Shown: in pieces, positions 1 through 7,717 of the stretch | How positions within the stretch are numbered: position 1 is the first letter of the stretch | Layout: each line of letters begins with the position of its first letter | Assembly: GCA_963668615.2 (NCBI GenBank) | Contig: CAXXCL010000002.1 | Location: forward strand, 124,001 to 188,000 | DNA from: JAAYPI01 sp963668615 | Lineage (GTDB): Bacteria; Bacteroidota; Bacteroidia; Bacteroidales; Paludibacteraceae | DNA length: 64,000 nt | Direction of reading: 5' to 3' | Translations under genes and position numbers: made by a program | Notes under the pieces: generated by a model | Told to the model about the DNA's origin: nothing | The model's input: the letters and a program-made list of their open reading frames with translations, nothing else | The model's database searches: none

Positions 1-1070
1 TTGATATGAATTTGTTGGAGAACCTTTATGAAACGGGTCACCTGAAAAAAGATAACTTCATTATTTGTAATGGGTTCAAACGTCCGCAATATTTAGAAAA
101 TATTCAAAGTTTTGTCAATCAAGGGTTTGAAAACACAATTGCCATTCTTGATAATAAATTTGAATTGGATTTATTGTTAGAAGGAATAGAAAATAAATGT
201 AAAGTTGGAATTCGGATTGCATCGGAAGAAGAGCCTAAGTTTGATTTTTATACTTCTCGTTTGGGAATTCGTTACAATGATATTTTACCCTATTATTATG
301 AAAAAATAAAGGATAATCCGAAAGCAGAATTAAAAATGCTACATTTTTTCATTAACACCGGAATAAAAGATACGGCTTATTATTGGAGTGAACTAAGTAA
401 AGCGGTTGAATTGTACTGCGAGTTGAAAAGAATTTGTCCTGAGTTGGATAGTTTGGATATAGGTGGAGGTTTCCCAATTAGTACTTATTTGGACTTTACA
501 TACGATTATGAGTATATGGCTGAGGAAATTATTTCACAGGTTAAAAATATTTGTACTCAAAATAATGTGCCGGAACCGAATATCTTTACGGAATTCGGAT
601 CTTTTACAGTAGGCGAAAGTGGAGCCATTCTTTATTCAATTGTAAATCAAAAGCAACAGAACGACAGAGAATCTTGGAACATGATAGATAGCTCATTTAT
701 AACCACTTTGCCCGATACTTGGGCTATTAGTCAGCGTTATATTTTGTTGGCTGTAAACAATTGGGACAAAGAATATCAACGTGTGCACCTAGGAGGCTTG
801 ACTTGTGATAGTGAGGATTTTTACAGTGCAGGTCATTCTAACGCGATATTTTTACCCAAATTTGATCAGGAAAAAGGGGAGCAGTATATCGGTTTGTTCC
901 ACACCGGAGCGTACCAAGAATCGTTGAGTGGTTTCGGTGGTATACAACATTGTCTTATTCCTTCACCCAAACACGTTGTAATTGATTTGGACGAAAATGG
1001 TGAGTATTTCACTAAACTATTTGCTAAAGAACAGAGTTACAAATCAATGTTGAAAATTTTAGGTTATTAA
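1..1070 (+). CDS. speA: Biosynthetic arginine decarboxylase, 5'-truncated
   Basis: PLP-dependent (alanine-racemase-fold) decarboxylase converting arginine to agmatine, first step of the agmatine route to putrescine. The visible ~354 residues are the C-terminal part: a GGGFP glycine loop for PLP phosphate, then CDSEDFYS with the active-site Cys/Asp typical of SpeA, and the closing sheet domain. The frame is open to the window edge and the family is about 630 aa, so the ATG at position 6 is internal and the PLP lysine lies upstream of the window. speB follows 19 nt downstream, so the two act as a pathway operon. Confidence 0.9.
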   Translation, partial: DMNLLENLYETGHLKKDNFIICNGFKRPQYLENIQSFVNQGFENTIAILDNKFELDLLLEGIENKCKVGIRIASEEEPKFDFYTSRLGIRYNDILPYYYEKIKDNPKAELKMLHFFINTGIKDTAYYWSELSKAVELYCELKRICPELDSLDIGGGFPISTYLDFTYDYEYMAEEIISQVKNICTQNNVPEPNIFTEFGSFTVGESGAILYSIVNQKQQNDRESWNMIDSSFITTLPDTWAISQRYILLAVNNWDKEYQRVHLGGLTCDSEDFYSAGHSNAIFLPKFDQEKGEQYIGLFHTGAYQESLSGFGGIQHCLIPSPKHVVIDLDENGEYFTKLFAKEQSYKSMLKILGY

Positions 1071-1089
1071 TTACGAAGTTTTACATCCT

Positions 1090-1935
1090 ATGGAAAGATT
1101 TGCAGGAGTTCCTGAAGAGTATTCAAGTTATGAAAAAGCAGAAATAGTCGTATTACCTGTTCCTTACGATGCTACAAGCACGTGGGTGAAAGGTGCGGAT
1201 AAAGGACCTGAGGCCTTGCTCGATGCATCCGTTGCTTTGGAGTGGTACGATATTGAAACTGAAACGCAGGTGTATAAGCAAGGTATATTTACGGCTCAAC
1301 CCGTTTTGGAAAATACAACACCTGAAGAGCTTTGTCATGCGGTGGAAAATCGTTTGAAGGGTCTTTTTCAGGATAACAAATTTCCTGTTACCATTGGTGG
1401 AAATCATACCGTAAGTATTGGTGCTATTCGTGCTGCTGCCTCGTTATACGAAGATTTGACCGTATTGCAGTTGGATGCTCATTCCGATTTGCGTCCGATA
1501 TACGAAGGTTCTGTGTTGAACCATGCATGTGTGATGTACCAAGCTTCTCAATTGTGCCCGATTACGCAAGTGGGTATTCGGAGTATGTGTGAGGAAGAGT
1601 TAGGCTTGTTCAAAAAAGATAGAATTTTTTACGCACACAACATTGTCGGTAAAAAAGATTGGCAAGAAAAGGCTCTTAAAACATTGAGCAAAAATGTGTA
1701 TGTAACCATTGATTTGGATGTGTTTGACCCATCTGTATTGCCTTCTACGGGAACACCGGAACCCGGAGGTTTGTCTTATTACGAAGTTTTATATTTTTTA
1801 CGTTCAGTGTTTGCACAACACAACGTTGTGGGTTTTGATGTGGTAGAACTTTGTCCTAATGAGAAAGAGCGTGCTTCTGACTTTTTGGCTGCACGTTTGA
1901 TTTATCAGTTGATGACGTATCAATTTTTAAAATAA
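1090..1935 (+). CDS. speB: Agmatinase
   Basis: Mn-dependent ureohydrolase making putrescine and urea from agmatine. The 281 aa show the three family metal motifs: GGNH (103-106, where most members have GGDH; the His ligand is kept), DAHSD (129-133) and DLDVFDP (208-214). Length is normal for the family. Directly follows speA. Arginase or another ureohydrolase is possible on sequence alone, but the speA neighbour strongly favours agmatinase. Confidence 0.9.
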   Translation: MERFAGVPEEYSSYEKAEIVVLPVPYDATSTWVKGADKGPEALLDASVALEWYDIETETQVYKQGIFTAQPVLENTTPEELCHAVENRLKGLFQDNKFPVTIGGNHTVSIGAIRAAASLYEDLTVLQLDAHSDLRPIYEGSVLNHACVMYQASQLCPITQVGIRSMCEEELGLFKKDRIFYAHNIVGKKDWQEKALKTLSKNVYVTIDLDVFDPSVLPSTGTPEPGGLSYYEVLYFLRSVFAQHNVVGFDVVELCPNEKERASDFLAARLIYQLMTYQFLK

Positions 1936-1953
1936 GTGAATAGTCTATTATAA

Positions 1954-1994
1954 AAAAAGTAAAGCAAAGATTTCTCGTCTTTGCTTTACTTTTT
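1954..1994. terminator. Bidirectional intrinsic terminator
   Basis: Perfect 17-bp inverted repeat (1954-1970 and 1978-1994) with a 7-nt loop and A/T runs on both sides. It lies between the convergent speB (plus) and TonB receptor (minus) genes and can stop transcription from either side. Confidence 0.9.
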
Positions 1995-2009
1995 ATGTGG
2001 GTTCAAAAG

Positions 2010-4298
2010 CTAAATTATAAATTTAAGTCCAAGAGAAAAAGATCGTGGAAGAGATGGTCCATAGATGTATCCGGCATCACGCAATATTCCTTTGTCGAAA
2101 TCTTTTTGGTAACTATTGAATATATTCTGAAGTCCACCATTGACTTGTATCTTAGTATTATTTTTTAGGATAAAATCATACGATAGTTTGAAATTCAAAT
2201 CAAAGAAGTCGGGCGTTTCCGATTCTTCATCTTCAGCTATATATCCGGCAAAATGTTGAACCAACATGCTTCCCGTATAGGTTCCTGATAAGGATATATT
2301 CATGTTTTTAACAACCTGATAATTAGCAGTTAAGTAACCATAAGTATCGGGCGAGCGAAACATCCTTTTTTGTGGCAATACATTTATGTTGTCGCTCCAT
2401 TGTTGGGCTTCTTTATACGTGCTTTTTTGGAAAGTTAATCCCATTTGAAACTGTAAATTTTGTACAGGAATGATTTTGCCTTCCAAGTTTATACCTTGTA
2501 CTACAGCTCCTGAACCGTTGTCTCGTTCAAGCAGTAAGTTTCCATCGGCATCCGTTCCTTTTTCTTCCAGAAAAAAAACATTATCCAAATTTGTAGAAAA
2601 ACCTTCTATAAGTAATTCAGTTTGAACATTACCAAAGGTTTTGTTTATATCAATTGAGCCGCTATAACTTTGAGATCTTTCAGGCTTTAGGTCAGTGTTA
2701 TTTTGAACAAAAGCAATTTCTCCACCAATTGCCGAACCATGTAAATCTTCATCGTACACTTGTGGAGCACGGAATCCGCTTGAATAACTAGCCCTTAAAC
2801 TGATAACTTCATTGAAGTTATAACGTAGATTCAAACGAGGACTTAAAATGGAATTTTTAATTAAACTGTGTTTATCAAAACGACCACCCAAAAGAATGCT
2901 GACTCGCTCATTTTTCCATTCATTTTGTAAAAAAGCACTTCCAATATTTATTTTTTGGTCGGTTATTCGGTTATATCCCAATATTTCATCGTGCAATTTA
3001 TCAAAACTATATTCTGAACCAACCGTGAGTTCTGCGGGCATAAAAATAAGATTATTCATCGAATAGGTATACTGCATTCCTGTTATTAGAGTTTCCCCGT
3101 CAGTTTTTCCAAACCCTTTTGTGTCTTGTTGAGCACCGGCGTAATTGCTACGATTAATTATCTGCCCCGATGAGTATATATTAAAATGGTGTTTATTGTT
3201 TTTAGAGAAAAGATCATAATTTATGCTTCCGGTATTAATATTATGTTCCGCTTCTTCCGCTATATCGGCTTCTTGCGGAGGCAAATTAAAATCATTTCCA
3301 CCTCTGAGGTATTCATACAGATTGTGATATTCAATGGTTAATTTGCTGTAATTGGATGTTTTATAAAATCCCCTACATCCAATATTTTTTACGTTTAACT
3401 TTGTGATTTCCGAAAAGTCATCACCATTATAATCAAAAGGGCTTCTTTGTCTTGTTGAACCGAAAATCATGATTCCCGTTTTATAATCATCCGATACAAT
3501 GGAAGCATTCAATGAGGTATTGATATCCGGTGTCGATCCATTGATGAAAGTGGACGTGTTCGACAGTGTTACAGAATTTGTTTTCGGGTCTTTCGTAATA
3601 ATATTTATTGTACCTCCAATGGCATTTGAACCAAATACCGCAGAGCCACCTCCACGAACAATTTCAACTCTTTCTATCATGTTTGTCGGAATTTGCTCAA
3701 TGCCATACACACTTTGTAAGGCACTGTAAATAGGGCGACTATCAATTAATATTTGAGAGTAAGAACCCTCCAAGCCATTTATTCTAACTTGTTGTGAACC
3801 ACAATTTTGACAGTTTGTCTCTACTCTTACACCAGGTTGAAAATTGAGTCCTTGTGCAAGACAAACTGAGTTTGTATTGTCGAAAAGTAGGGGCGTAATT
3901 ACATTTACAATGCTCGATGCCTCTTTTCGATTGACTTCATTTCTATTTGCCGAAATGACTATATTGTCGAGCATGATAGCATCTTCTTGCATTTCAAAGG
4001 TTATTTCTATACTTTTTCCGGAGGCTAAATTGATCTCTTTTTCAATTGTTTTATACCCAACTCCCGTTACTGCTACTACTGACTTGCCGGTTGGCAGGTT
4101 TTTTAAGAAAAAATGACCGGAAGCATCTGTTGCCGTTCCTATTGTTGTTCCTTTAATAACTACATTGATATAGGGAATATGTTCTTTTGTTGTTTTATTT
4201 ATTACGTGTCCGATGATATTTGCGTCGGAATTTTCTTGAGCATATTCTGCCATTGGGAAAAAGGAAAGGATTACGAAAATCCATAAAGTTTTTTTCAT
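2010..4298 (-). CDS. TonB-dependent outer-membrane receptor, putative metal uptake
   Basis: 762 aa. Signal peptide (1-20), carboxypeptidase-regulatory-like domain (about 25-103), plug (about 110-240, with IERVEIVRGGGSAVFGSNAIGG-type plug motif) and a beta barrel ending in phenylalanine-rich strand FSLGLKFII. The plug contains a CxxC pair (Cys163/Cys166), unusual for siderophore receptors. The gene lies 94 nt downstream of, and on the same strand as, a His/Cys-rich small protein, so a metal or metal chelate is the likely substrate; the exact ligand is not readable from sequence. Confidence 0.85.
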   Translation of the reverse strand: MKKTLWIFVILSFFPMAEYAQENSDANIIGHVINKTTKEHIPYINVVIKGTTIGTATDASGHFFLKNLPTGKSVVAVTGVGYKTIEKEINLASGKSIEITFEMQEDAIMLDNIVISANRNEVNRKEASSIVNVITPLLFDNTNSVCLAQGLNFQPGVRVETNCQNCGSQQVRINGLEGSYSQILIDSRPIYSALQSVYGIEQIPTNMIERVEIVRGGGSAVFGSNAIGGTINIITKDPKTNSVTLSNTSTFINGSTPDINTSLNASIVSDDYKTGIMIFGSTRQRSPFDYNGDDFSEITKLNVKNIGCRGFYKTSNYSKLTIEYHNLYEYLRGGNDFNLPPQEADIAEEAEHNINTGSINYDLFSKNNKHHFNIYSSGQIINRSNYAGAQQDTKGFGKTDGETLITGMQYTYSMNNLIFMPAELTVGSEYSFDKLHDEILGYNRITDQKINIGSAFLQNEWKNERVSILLGGRFDKHSLIKNSILSPRLNLRYNFNEVISLRASYSSGFRAPQVYDEDLHGSAIGGEIAFVQNNTDLKPERSQSYSGSIDINKTFGNVQTELLIEGFSTNLDNVFFLEEKGTDADGNLLLERDNGSGAVVQGINLEGKIIPVQNLQFQMGLTFQKSTYKEAQQWSDNINVLPQKRMFRSPDTYGYLTANYQVVKNMNISLSGTYTGSMLVQHFAGYIAEDEESETPDFFDLNFKLSYDFILKNNTKIQVNGGLQNIFNSYQKDFDKGILRDAGYIYGPSLPRSFSLGLKFII

Positions 4299-4392
4299 TT
4301 GATTTTTTTAATATTACACAATATGATTATTTGATACGATTATCCGTTGTAACCGTATCATTGAAAGTGGTGCTTTGGTGACCAAGAGAAGA

Positions 4393-4722
4393 TTAAATGT
4401 GTAATTTAAAAGGGGGAGCTCGTAATGCAAATGAACATTTGGAATTACTACAACAATGGATTGAAACATAGTTGATGAAAAGTTCGTCAAAATAAAAGAG
4501 CTTTTGATTTTCGACAACAGTCTTGGTTAATGAGTACAAAGAAGATTCAAAATCAAGTATAGGACATTTATCATGATGTTTGTGAAAATGATGCTCTGTT
4601 TTTGCGGAGCAGAAGAAATGGTCATGGTGGTGAAACTGACTGTCAATTAGCTTAATAGTCATTGGTGTCAAGAAAATGAACACCAGTGATATTGAAATAA
4701 TATATTTAAGCTTTTTTGTCAT
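4393..4722 (-). CDS. Small His/Cys-rich membrane-anchored protein
   Basis: 109 aa with an N-terminal hydrophobic segment (about 8-24), then a dense histidine cluster at 31-50 (HHHDH, HHFHKHHDKC) and cysteines at 38, 53, 90, 91 and 96. Such composition suggests transition-metal binding at the outer face of the inner membrane or in the periplasm. It precedes the TonB receptor on the same strand, probably one operon. A short palindrome GGTGC-CA-GCACC (4735-4746) lies just upstream of the start and could be an operator. No named function is recognised. Confidence 0.7.
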   Translation of the reverse strand: MTKKLKYIISISLVFIFLTPMTIKLIDSQFHHHDHFFCSAKTEHHFHKHHDKCPILDFESSLYSLTKTVVENQKLFYFDELFINYVSIHCCSNSKCSFALRAPPFKLHI

Positions 4723-4771
4723 TTTACTACAATTGGTGCCAGCACCTTTTGTGTTTTTTTAGATTATGGAA

Positions 4772-6286
4772 TTACTTTTTTGAAGAAGTTTCGGCAATTC
4801 CCAAGTTCTTGTATGTTTCCATCAAGGCCTCATGGTTGTCTGTTATAATCAAGAGTATGTCTTTTTCTTGCAAAACCGTTTTACCGGTCGGAATAAAATA
4901 TTTGTTATCACGTTTTACCATTACCGCGAGTGTTTTATCGGGTAAAGCCAAATCCATTAAGTGGTTTCCGTTACGTAACAAATGAGCGGAAATATTTATT
5001 TCCGTAGTAATAGATTTTATATCATCGGAAAATTCGATATCAAAATTTTCTAACTCTTTTATTTCGCGAGGTTTTTCGGCAAGACCAAGCCACATTGCCA
5101 TTTTGGATAGGGAAGTGCCTTGCACAACTAAAGATACTAAGGTACAGAAGAAAACGATGTTAAATACGAGATTCGCATTGGGCACATTTTCAGAAAGGGG
5201 AATGATTGCAAATATTATGGGAACGGCACCACGAAGTCCGACCCAAGAAACAAAAGCCTTGTCTTTTACGTGCATTTTACGAAAAGGGGCTAAACTAATG
5301 AAAATACTGAGGGGTCGTGTCACAAATATCATCAGAAAGCTGATAATTAAGCCGGGTATAATGATGGGAACTAATTCGTGCGGATGTACCAATAACCCTA
5401 ATGTCAAGAACATCAACAATTGACTCATCCACGCCAATCCATCAAAAAAATTGAGGGACGAACGTTTGTGTACAAATTTGGAATTTCCCATTACCAGTCC
5501 GCCAATATACACCGCCAAATAGCCGTTTCCTTTTGCAAAATGGGTTGCGGAAAAAATGAAAATACAACAAGTGAAAACCAAAATCGGATAAAGAGAATTA
5601 TTGTCAATTTTTAAATGATTGATGATGCGAACTGCCAATTTTCCCAACAAAAAACCGGCTACTCCACCGATAAGAAGTTGTAACAACAACATTCCCCCCG
5701 CAAGCCAATAGTTAGGTGTACCGTTTACTTGAATAATGCCTATCAGGGTGATTAAAAGCACATATGCCATAGCGTCGTTGCTACCGCTTTCAAATTCGAG
5801 CAAAGGTCGGATGTTATTTTTGAGGTGTAAGCCTTTTGAGCGAAGAATGGAAAAAACCGAAGAAGAATCGGTAGAAGACATAATGGCTGCTAATAATAAC
5901 GACGTTAATAAGCCGATGCTTGCCGATTTCATCGTCATGCCGAGTACCCACCAAGTCATGACGCCCGTGATGGAGGCAGTTAATAATACCCCCACGGAGG
6001 CAAGTACAATTCCCTGTGGTATTATCGGACGTATTTCCGATATTTTGGTATTCATTCCCCCTGAAAAAAGAATAATACACAAGGATATGGTACCGATAGC
6101 TTTGGCAATGTGAATGTTTCCGAATTCTATCCCCAGCCCGTCTTTGCCGAATAACATACCGACAACTAAAAACAACAGTAACGCGGGAACACCAAATTTA
6201 TAGCCGGCTTTTCCTGCCAAAATACTCAGAAAAAAAAGGAGAGAAATCCCCAACAAAACCAATTCAATTTCCGATCCCATGAACAT
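4772..6286 (-). CDS. nhaP2: Potassium/proton antiporter, CPA1 family with TrkA_C domain
   Basis: 504 aa inner-membrane antiporter. About 12 transmembrane helices span residues 5-395 and include the ESGSNDAMAYVL and SSTDSSSVF helices that form the ion path in CPA antiporters; a C-terminal TrkA_C regulatory domain covers about 410-495. This layout is that of NhaP2/CvrA K+/H+ antiporters. A TACATTTG -7-like element lies at 6301-6308, close to the start. The gene symbol is by family resemblance only. Confidence 0.8.
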   Translation of the reverse strand: MFMGSEIELVLLGISLLFFLSILAGKAGYKFGVPALLLFLVVGMLFGKDGLGIEFGNIHIAKAIGTISLCIILFSGGMNTKISEIRPIIPQGIVLASVGVLLTASITGVMTWWVLGMTMKSASIGLLTSLLLAAIMSSTDSSSVFSILRSKGLHLKNNIRPLLEFESGSNDAMAYVLLITLIGIIQVNGTPNYWLAGGMLLLQLLIGGVAGFLLGKLAVRIINHLKIDNNSLYPILVFTCCIFIFSATHFAKGNGYLAVYIGGLVMGNSKFVHKRSSLNFFDGLAWMSQLLMFLTLGLLVHPHELVPIIIPGLIISFLMIFVTRPLSIFISLAPFRKMHVKDKAFVSWVGLRGAVPIIFAIIPLSENVPNANLVFNIVFFCTLVSLVVQGTSLSKMAMWLGLAEKPREIKELENFDIEFSDDIKSITTEINISAHLLRNGNHLMDLALPDKTLAVMVKRDNKYFIPTGKTVLQEKDILLIITDNHEALMETYKNLGIAETSSKK

Positions 6287-6307
6287 TTACATTTTGAAAT
6301 CAAATGT

Positions 6308-6363
6308 AAATATTTAGTTTTAATCAGCCTAACTATTTCAATAATTTTTCAAATAAGAAACCC
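6308..6363. repeat. 56-bp repeat, copy 1
   Basis: Matches 7623-7678 in direct orientation at 53 of 56 positions. It is intergenic, and the two copies bracket the porin locus. On the minus strand it contains TAGTTAGGCTGAT. A hairpin GCGTAG...CTACGC (6371-6390) lies beside it on the porin side. Confidence 0.85.
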
Positions 6364-6370
6364 AAGTTTG

Positions 6371-6390
6371 GCGTAGCTTTTCGACTACGC
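6371..6390 (-). terminator. Possible terminator hairpin of the porin gene
   Basis: Six-bp perfect stem GCGTAG/CTACGC with an 8-nt loop, 61 nt beyond the porin stop codon on the minus strand. No tight U-run follows, so termination is uncertain. Confidence 0.35.
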
Positions 6391-6451
6391 GGAATAGTAA
6401 TAAATAAAAAAAACGATTAATTTGGACTTTATTTAGTCGGTCAGTAGTGAC

Positions 6452-7432
6452 TTATAATGTTAGGGTAAATACTAAATAAGCATCCTCTTTTTGAGGATTA
6501 AAACCCAATGTAGCTTTTACTGGCAATGAAAATTTATCTGTTATGTTTATGGACCTGTTACCCGACAAACCAAGGTTAACAAGACTAAATCCAGAACGGT
6601 TCCCGTAACTATCGCCATAATAACCATCGGAGGGAGTGAAACCTAAGAAAAAACTAATCGATTTTACGGGATAAGACAGCTCAATGTAGGTAGAGTAGTT
6701 TTGCTTATCAGGATTCTGTCCACCTATGACAGTATTGCCATTCGTATCGGTGTATTGATAGCTATTTTCGTATGTTTTATCTGCACCATAAAACATGGTT
6801 GCAACAGATACAGTGAATGGGAATGACCCGACACCATTATATGCCAAAGTTCCTTCCAAAATATGATCAGTTTCTTTGTTTTTGAAATTAAAGTATGGTG
6901 TTTTGAAATTCCAGTTGTAATCGGTTAATGTCACTTTAAATAAACTCTTGCTGTATGAGATGTACAGATCAATCTCTTTGTATGAACCTATAAAATCGGT
7001 TGATGCCCATGTGCCTAATTCCAATCCTTTGTAGCAATAGGATAAAGAAGGTTGAAAATTCGGAGTGGATTTTGCTGTTGATAAAATGCCTCTCCATACA
7101 TAACTACTAACCACGTCTGCCGTAACTTTAATTTGTGAATTTTCCTCTGCTTTTGACATTGGAATAATTGTACATAAAATAATTGATACTAACAGAAGTT
7201 TTTTTTGTTTCCATTTTAAATTTGTTTTTTTATGTAAAATTGATGAATAATGGTTATCATCATCGTTTTCCTTGTTGATCTTTTTAATTACTATGTATGT
7301 ATCCGATTCTTCATCGTATAACATTTTGTCGTAATATTTACCATAGCTGCTAATACGGGCGAATAGTAATCCGGCTGCAAAGAAAAAAATCATACCTCCA
7401 ACCAGTTCAAATAATCCAATAGTTGCTTCCAT
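6452..7432 (-). CDS. TorF-like putative porin, apparently fused to an upstream small protein
   Basis: As written, 326 aa. Residues 80-326 form a signal peptide followed by an outer-membrane barrel with VSSYVWRG and STDFIGSYKEIDLY motifs typical of TorF/Gcw_chp-type putative porins. Residues 1-76 look like a separate small membrane protein. A T8 run (plus strand 7199-7206) sits exactly at the join. With one base fewer, the porin would start at its own ATG (7214-7212, METKKLLLVS...), a normal signal peptide, and the upstream frame would stop 23 nt later. So this is probably two overlapping genes merged by a one-base change or a homopolymer error. A TATTTTTG -7-like element lies at 7493-7500. 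Confidence 0.7.
   Translation of the reverse strand: MEATIGLFELVGGMIFFFAAGLLFARISSYGKYYDKMLYDEESDTYIVIKKINKENDDDNHYSSILHKKTNLKWKQKKLLLVSIILCTIIPMSKAEENSQIKVTADVVSSYVWRGILSTAKSTPNFQPSLSYCYKGLELGTWASTDFIGSYKEIDLYISYSKSLFKVTLTDYNWNFKTPYFNFKNKETDHILEGTLAYNGVGSFPFTVSVATMFYGADKTYENSYQYTDTNGNTVIGGQNPDKQNYSTYIELSYPVKSISFFLGFTPSDGYYGDSYGNRSGFSLVNLGLSGNRSINITDKFSLPVKATLGFNPQKEDAYLVFTLTL
7189..7432 (-). CDS. Candidate small membrane protein upstream of porin (frame-corrected)
   Basis: If the A8 run is read as A7, this becomes a separate ORF of about 80 aa ending KWKQKNFC. It has one N-terminal transmembrane helix (about 5-25), then a charged cytoplasmic tail with a DDD-rich stretch. It would overlap the porin start by about 25 nt, implying translational coupling. 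Function unknown. Confidence 0.35.
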
Positions 7433-7622
7433 TTTATTTATTGTTTAAAAACTGCTTAAAATATGTTATTTAAGCTTTCTGTTTATTCAATGCAAAAATA
7501 CAGTGGAAGTTATAAGTATAAAATCAAGAATGTAGGATGGAATATAAGGATTTTGTAAGGAAATAGAATGTATTTTACGTTCGTTCCCTGTCTGGTCAAT
7601 TACAAATCCGCCTGGCACGGAT

Positions 7623-7678
7623 AAATATTTAGTTTTGATCAGCCTAACTATTTCAGTAGTTTTTCAAATAAGAAACCC
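7623..7678. repeat. 56-bp repeat, copy 2
   Basis: Second copy of the repeat at 6308-6363 (three differences). It directly abuts the terminator stem of the Etf operon, so on the minus strand it follows that terminator. Confidence 0.85.
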
Positions 7679-7697
7679 CTCGTTTTATAACGAAGGG
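7676..7697 (-). terminator. Intrinsic terminator of the Etf operon
   Basis: Nine-bp stem with one mismatch (7676-7684 and 7689-7697), loop TTAT, followed on the minus strand by TTTCTTATTT. Lies 20 nt past the EtfBA stop codon. Confidence 0.7.
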
Positions 7698-7717
7698 CTT
7701 CTTGGTAAACTTTTTAG

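Noticed and set aside
4314..4517. 67-codon minus-strand ORF overlapping the His-rich gene
   Set aside because: Different frame from the His-rich protein, low-complexity translation, no start context; a shadow frame.
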